A stretch of 46,370 bases of DNA from contig JAFSTA010000116.1 of the NCBI GenBank assembly GCA_017450695.1, positions 1 through 46,370 on the forward strand, written 5' to 3'. The translations under genes were made by a program, and so were the position numbers. Below, piece by piece: positions 42,362 to 46,370 of the stretch; position 1 is the stretch's first letter, and each line of letters opens with the position of its first letter. The stretch is from Kiritimatiellia bacterium (GTDB taxonomy: Bacteria; Verrucomicrobiota; Kiritimatiellia; RFP12; UBA1067). The notes under the pieces are model-generated. The model worked only from the letters and a program-made list of their open reading frames with translations. It did not search any database and was not told the DNA's origin.

Positions 42362-42639
42362 GTCATAAGTATCATGTCAACTGGACAAGTCAATTCAAGA
42401 AAGACTACAAACTCGCCCAAAGACGACATCTTGACATTGCCAAGCTCGATGATATCATCGGCAAGCTTGCCGATAGCGAAACGCTGCCTCCCGCCAATAA
42501 AGACCATCCCCTCTCCGGAAACTGGGCAAACCACCGCGAATGCCACATCGCCCCCGACTGGTTGCTGATCTACCAAATCAAGAACGACGTGCTCGTCCTG
42601 ACCCTCACCCGCACCGGCACCCACGCCGACCTGTTCTGA
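42358..42639 (+). CDS. YafQ/RelE-family mRNA interferase toxin
   Basis: 93 residues. The fold motifs and catalytic residues match E. coli YafQ closely: KDHPLSGNWANHRECHIAPDW has His50, His63, Asp67 and Trp68 at the YafQ positions, and the C-terminus LTRTGTHADLF supplies the last His (89) and Phe (93). YafQ-type toxins cut mRNA on the ribosome at A-rich codons. The toxin looks intact. It starts inside the antitoxin stop codon. A GGTAGGGC repeat element begins 1 nt after its TGA. Confidence 0.94.
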   Translation: MSHKYHVNWTSQFKKDYKLAQRRHLDIAKLDDIIGKLADSETLPPANKDHPLSGNWANHRECHIAPDWLLIYQIKNDVLVLTLTRTGTHADLF

Positions 42640-42640
42640 C

Positions 42641-42712
42641 AGGTAGGGCGGCTTATCCGTAAGCCGCCGCACGGTGTACCGCAACGGCGCGTTGGGGACA
42701 ACGCGCCCTACC
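42641..42712. repeat. GGTAGGGC element with two hairpins
   Basis: 72 bp bounded by GGTAGGGC and GCCCTACC (inverted). Inside are GGCGGCTTA-TCCG-TAAGCCGCC and GGCGCGTTG-GGGA-CAACGCGCC, two strong hairpins (9-bp stems, 4-nt loops). The first is the reverse complement of 7781-7802. It is REP/BIME-like in design. Confidence 0.8.
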
Positions 42713-42796
42713 AATTGTCATACCGACATATCCATTACGATAACACGCCTACCCGGCTTACCCGCTACCAGCTAATCCCTACCTGCCACCCGCAAA

Positions 42797-45226
42797 CTAC
42801 CGGATTTCGACTTCGTACCAGAGTGTGCGGTTGGCGGGCGTCAACTGAAGGATGGCACGTGCGCCGTCGTCGGTCGCCGCGGGTTTCACCTGCTGCCGCC
42901 GTGAGCCATCGGGCGCCAGCGCGTAGCATGTCAGGCGCGCCGGCGGAACGGGGAAGGTGATCTCGCACGGGATGCCCTCCGCCAGAACAGGCGCGTGCCC
43001 GCGATCCAGCAGCCGCACGGCTGTTTTCGAAATGCGCTCCACCTTCGCGCCGGTGTTGCCGACCGCGCCGCTGGCGGCAATCAGGACGCTTGCCTTGCCC
43101 GCCGTCCCGAATCCGGTGGCGTTGCGAGAAACCAACGAGATCGTCGCACACCCCGTCTCCGTCGCCCCCACGTTCAGAGAGATATCGCCCAAGGTAATCT
43201 GCCGTCCGTCGGCGTATCCGGCGAAGAGTTTGCTGTTCCGGGTATTGACCGTGACGTACTCCTTGCCGCGACGGTCGCGATTCCAGATCAGTTCGCCCGA
43301 TTTTTCCGTCGGGTCGGCCCGGACGTCGCCGCGCACCATCATCGCCGCGCAGACGGGCATGTGCGCCAGCACGGCAGGATTCGCGAGACCGTCGAAAATG
43401 CACCACGGCATCCCCTGTGGCTCATAGTCGTCAGGGAAGTGGTTGTAACTGTACTGGAAGATGCCGTCCCACCCTTTCTGTTGACCGAAGGCGCAAGCCA
43501 GCGGTTGTCCCTCGCCGACGAAGGGGCTGGGATACGGATGGCTGTACTCGCTCACGGTGAAGGGTTTCTCCGTCGCGTGGGCGTTCCGATCCAGACTCAG
43601 CAGGGTGGACATCCCGTGTACCAACGATTCGCCGCCCGCGCTCCAGTCGTTCGTCACACCCTTGTTGACCCAGGGCGCCCCCTTTCCATGCGGATGGTGG
43701 AAATAGGCGTGGGAGTCCACATAGTCCAGTTGGCGCTGGATATCGCGCGGGCTGTAGTGTCCCGACTGGGTTCCCGAAACGGGCGCATGGGCCTTCAGCG
43801 TGTCGCGTACATAGTCGCGCATCCCCTTCCAGTATCCGAGTTCCGACTGCCACAGGAAGTCGTTGTAGTCGCTGCGCATCTGCCGGGAGACAACCGTATG
43901 GCGATGCAGCAACGGGATCGATTTCTGCGCGAACTTCGCCGACGGATCCTGCTTGAACTTCGGCATCCCCTCGCGCAGGGAGATCGCGTCAAACTCGTAG
44001 CTTCCGTTCCGCATCTGCGAGAACTGCAGGACCGCCGTATCGGTCGTCTCGTCCGCCTCGAACGTCGCCGTGAAGGTTTCCCATTTCGGCGACACCTCCG
44101 GCACGGAGTTCCACAGCACTTTCCATTTGCGTTCGGGGTCGGCAACCGCGCAACTGACCCGACCGGTTCCAGAGACGCGGTGGACGCGGAATGCGATCGT
44201 GTAGAGCTTCCCCGCTTTCAGCGAGAGCTTGCGCAGGATCTTCGGATTGAACTGGGCGCCCTCTTTGGCGACATCCACGCGGATGATGCCGTCCTTCACC
44301 GAGCAGGAGGCGCGCGCGTCTTCCTGTACCAGGCGCCACCCGGTGAGCGAACCGTCCGGCAGCAGTTCCGCTCCGAGCGTATCGGAGTCGCGCATCCAGC
44401 TGGCGCGAATCGCCTCCGCCGAGGCGTACTTGGCGTGCAGCCATTCATTCCACTGTCGCTCCAGTTCCAAACGGAACGGCTGGGCAAGCGACTGGATTCC
44501 CCCGCGTTTGGCGCATTGCACCAACCCCTGATCTTCATTGCTGATTTCGATCATGGCGACGGCCGGTTCGTTGATGTAGGCGTTGCCCGTGTACCGGTTC
44601 ACATGCGTGAGCAGGTCGCGGGCGTACTCCTTTTGAAGCTCCACGATGCGCGGCGTGAACTGCCCGACCGTCTTGTTCGCCCACGGCGAACCTGCCGGAA
44701 CGCCGTCACGCTCATCCAGCGTCCGTCCCACATGGAGGTTCATGTTCACATAGACACCGGCCTTCTTGAGCGCGGCAATCAGGTAGTCCAGTTTGTCCAG
44801 CTGCTCCGGGGAGAGCTTCCGCTGCGTTTCGGTGTCGTCGGCAAGGATTCCCTGTTTCCGCTCGTCCATGAAATTCTTGTACCAGGTATCCATGAAGTGC
44901 AGTCTCGCGCAGTTGATGCCGAGACGCGCGAGACGTGCCGCGAGGCGATCCGCCGTCGCGTGTTCGGGGAAGTTCGCGGGACCGGTCAGGTTCGTCCCGT
45001 TGAAGCGGATCGACCCCTTGTCGGTCACGAACTCGCCGTCCTTCACACGCACAAAACCATACTTGCCCGCAGGGGCGTCCAGCAGATGCGCGACGCTCGA
45101 CGCATTGTCCTCGCCGCCATACGAAATGACGAAGGGGAACCACGTGTCCCCCTCCTTCGCGCACACGGTACACATCGCCATTCCTGCAGCCAAACAGACT
45201 GCCATACCAAACATGATTCTCTTCAT
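42797..45226 (-). CDS. Large secreted glycoside hydrolase, clan GH-A-like
   Basis: 809 residues; AAAGGAG 6 nt before ATG 45226; signal peptide MKRIMFGMAVCLAAGMAMCT, then VCA. A (beta/alpha)8 barrel begins with IRFNGTNLTGPANFPEH, GINCARLHFMDTWYKNF, VYVNMNLHVG and AMIEISNEDQG, where Asn230-Glu231 fit the acid/base pair of GH5/clan-A enzymes. A beta-sandwich insertion (about 290-420; ADPERKWKVLWNSVPEV) looks like a carbohydrate-binding module. The barrel resumes with LDYVDSHAYFHHPHG and KPFTVSEYSHPYPS, with Glu near 555 as likely nucleophile, then a C-terminal beta domain. It would cut a polysaccharide outside the cytoplasm; I cannot name the linkage. It is transcribed alone, converging on the toxin-antitoxin pair. 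Confidence 0.8.
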   Translation of the reverse strand: MKRIMFGMAVCLAAGMAMCTVCAKEGDTWFPFVISYGGEDNASSVAHLLDAPAGKYGFVRVKDGEFVTDKGSIRFNGTNLTGPANFPEHATADRLAARLARLGINCARLHFMDTWYKNFMDERKQGILADDTETQRKLSPEQLDKLDYLIAALKKAGVYVNMNLHVGRTLDERDGVPAGSPWANKTVGQFTPRIVELQKEYARDLLTHVNRYTGNAYINEPAVAMIEISNEDQGLVQCAKRGGIQSLAQPFRLELERQWNEWLHAKYASAEAIRASWMRDSDTLGAELLPDGSLTGWRLVQEDARASCSVKDGIIRVDVAKEGAQFNPKILRKLSLKAGKLYTIAFRVHRVSGTGRVSCAVADPERKWKVLWNSVPEVSPKWETFTATFEADETTDTAVLQFSQMRNGSYEFDAISLREGMPKFKQDPSAKFAQKSIPLLHRHTVVSRQMRSDYNDFLWQSELGYWKGMRDYVRDTLKAHAPVSGTQSGHYSPRDIQRQLDYVDSHAYFHHPHGKGAPWVNKGVTNDWSAGGESLVHGMSTLLSLDRNAHATEKPFTVSEYSHPYPSPFVGEGQPLACAFGQQKGWDGIFQYSYNHFPDDYEPQGMPWCIFDGLANPAVLAHMPVCAAMMVRGDVRADPTEKSGELIWNRDRRGKEYVTVNTRNSKLFAGYADGRQITLGDISLNVGATETGCATISLVSRNATGFGTAGKASVLIAASGAVGNTGAKVERISKTAVRLLDRGHAPVLAEGIPCEITFPVPPARLTCYALAPDGSRRQQVKPAATDDGARAILQLTPANRTLWYEVEIR

Positions 45227-45448
45227 CTCTTTCTCCTTTGCCCTAAGCCATTCAACAAATCAACCAAACGATTCTCCCGTAATCGCTATTTCATACCCTG
45301 CCATACGGAATGCAGAATCGATTTTCACGACGGCATGACCGACTTCGTCCTCTTCTCCGCACATCGTCTCCGCCAGAACCGTGAATACAATCATCGTTAC
45401 TCCCAATTGCCGTTAGCTTATCATACCTCTTCGTCGCACATCAAGGCC

Positions 45449-45484
45449 AAATCCTCACCTATTTCATTAAATAGGTGAGGATTT
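45449..45484. promoter_or_regulatory. Perfect 16-bp inverted repeat
   Basis: AAATCCTCACCTATTT (45449-45464), CATT, AAATAGGTGAGGATTT (45469-45484). A third, imperfect arm, AAATCTCACCCATTT, follows near 45498-45512. It lies about 220 bp upstream of the glycosidase start. It could be an operator, a bidirectional terminator without a strong T-run, or a mobile-element end. Confidence 0.75.
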
Positions 45485-45581
45485 TAGACCCGCAAAAAAA
45501 TCTCACCCATTTACAATTCCAAGCAATAGGTGCCATAACAGTATATCTCCGCTGCACGATTATTCCGATGGTATTGTAATT

Positions 45582-45707
45582 GGGGAAACAACAAAAACAA
45601 CTTAGTTTTAGTCGGCTTGCAACCGCGAGCCGAAAGGGAGCCGCCATGCGGTTGCACGACATCCATCGGAGAGTTGTTATTCTGTTGTCCAAGTTGTTTC
45701 CATCCCC
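45582..45707. repeat. MITE-like element, copy 4 (best terminal repeats)
   Basis: Left end GGGGAAACAAC, right end GTTGTTTCCATCCCC. Inside: GGCTTGC-AACC-GCGAGCC (with a G-T pair) and a looser ATGCGGTTGCAC. The orientation of the central hairpin is opposite to copies 2 and 3. The flank to 45835 holds GGGCGG-TTTCG-CCGCCC and GGCGGCGTAGCCACC. Confidence 0.65.
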
Positions 45708-45986
45708 AATCTCTCATCATCTGTTGTTCGTTCCCGCAGCATTCATTCTTCATTTCTCTTCCTTGGCGGCGTAGCCACCTGCTTCTCAACTGGGCGGTTT
45801 CGCCGCCCTTCTTTTCGCCCTTCTTTTTCCCTTGAATCCGAGAATCGGATTTGATAACCTAACTCCGTTTTCGTTCGGGGGATGTTTTGCCTCGGACGAA
45901 AACAGGACAGTCCGAGGAACTGACTGGGAGCGACAAGCGACGTATGGAAGCCGACCTCTCTTTCCACCCCTCGAACATTTGTAAAG

Positions 45987-46123
45987 CTGCAACGCAGTCG
46001 CCGATAGAAACGTAGGAACTTTCGTAGGACGACACCTTGCAGAGGAAACGCATCGTGCGTTCTCCTCTCTTCGTGTTTCCTACATGGCAATCCTACGGCC
46101 TCTATCGGGATACGGATGAGAGG
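45987..46123 (+). ncRNA. Structured leader-like RNA element, copy 2
   Basis: Same architecture as 33721-33860: CTGC-AAC-GCAG (45987-45997); outer helix CGTAGGA (46011-46017) with TCCTACG (46091-46097); GG..ACAC (46027-46035) with GTGT..CC (46073-46080); AGAGGA-AACGCA (46041-46052) with TGCGTT-C-TCCTCT (46056-46068), loop TCG; then CCTCT/AGAGG (46099-46103; 46119-46123) and a T-rich run. Further down TGAGAAT/ATTCTCA makes another hairpin. ATG 46217 lies 94 nt after it. Confidence 0.6.
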
Positions 46124-46216
46124 TTTCTTTTTGCCCTCCGATTCGCATCCGACCGCCAAGCGGCGACACGGATTGAGAATACGCCCGATTCTCACACCGT
46201 GAAACGGAACGAGGGT

Positions 46217-46370
46217 ATGGAGAATACGAGAAAACAGAAATTCTTTATGTCGTAATCGCAACAGTTGTTGCATTTGTTGTAGGCGCAAAAGAGTCTAATA
46301 CCGAAGGCCTAGACGGTCTTTTCGGTATTAAATTCGGTAAGGTTATGGATATCTCTGAAGCGTGCGAAAC
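46217..46370 (+). pseudogene. 5' end of a secreted-protein gene with an apparent frameshift
   Basis: ATG 46217 (or GTG 46199) starts MENTRKQKFFMS and hits TAA at 46253-46255. One frame over, the sequence reads on without a stop to the window edge: VIATVVAFVVGAKESNTEGL, then DGLFGIKFGKVMDISEACE. Joining the two frames gives a good signal peptide (KKFFMSVIATVVAFVVGA-like) and a plausible secreted protein, so one base (for example a G near 46251-46253) seems to be missing. It may be a sequencing error, a recent mutation or, less likely, programmed slippage. Family not recognised. Confidence 0.45.

Noticed and set aside
42995-45478. 827-codon plus-strand frame
   Set aside because: Antisense to the secreted glycosidase; composition is that of a reverse-complement shadow.
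1-46370. tRNA, rRNA or transposase genes
   Set aside because: None could be recognised by eye. A tRNAscan, Infernal and HMM run could still find a missed tRNA or degraded transposase.

Overview
The window looks like a chromosomal stretch of a GC-rich (roughly 60 %) gut or sediment bacterium of the PVC group, most likely Kiritimatiellota/Verrucomicrobiota. That placement is inference. It rests on the gene mix: secreted glycosidase-like proteins, Tat-exported Gfo/Idh/MocA and metallophosphoesterase proteins, LamG-like and autotransporter-type repeat proteins, few housekeeping genes in conserved order, and strong AAGGAGG-type ribosome sites beside some nearly leaderless genes. I saw no rRNA, tRNA, CRISPR array, transposase or phage gene.

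Layout. 1-624: RicT/PSP1-type protein cut by the left edge. 1446-3257: double-SIS protein of MurQ/GCKR type. 4057-7626: secreted glycosidase-like protein and a secreted glycerophosphodiester phosphodiesterase. 8018-9505: siroheme-synthase domain fused to glutamyl-tRNA reductase. 10230-11522: dnaX. 11634-13929: Tat-exported oxidoreductase with a secreted partner. 14274-19462: secreted nucleoside hydrolase plus a 1,340-residue repeat protein. 20548-22275: Tat metallophosphoesterase. 22537-28886: tandem pair of four-domain LamG-like secreted proteins sharing promoter and signal peptide. 29234-33333: lipoprotein, GspE/PilB ATPase and N-acyl-D-amino-acid deacylase. 33964-35770: lower-GC cluster of zinc-ribbon and Sel1-repeat proteins. 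36325-39885: two DUF4143-type ATPases flanking a fucose-mutarotase-like protein. 40326-41279: second Tat metallophosphoesterase. 42089-42639: DinJ/YafQ-type toxin-antitoxin pair. 42797-45226: large secreted glycosidase. 46217-46370: start of a gene with an apparent frameshift.

Several genes would work together on host or plant glycans and nucleotides outside the cytoplasm: the glycosidases, nucleoside hydrolase, phosphodiesterases, deacylase, fucose mutarotase and LamG-like binding proteins. The housekeeping genes (ricT-like, hemA fusion, dnaX, gspE) stand alone, without their usual neighbours.

The most unusual content is between the genes. Almost every gap is a mosaic of short perfect hairpins (5-13 bp stems, 3-5 nt loops) joined by recurring boxes, sometimes tandemly amplified (periods 120, 59, 42 and about 30 bp), sometimes inverted, and often starting at the stop codon. 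Two other items stand out: a roughly 115-nt structured element present twice (33745-33860 and 46011-46123), with pairing kept despite base changes and each copy about 100 nt upstream of a small-protein start; and a roughly 90-130-bp MITE-like element in four copies.
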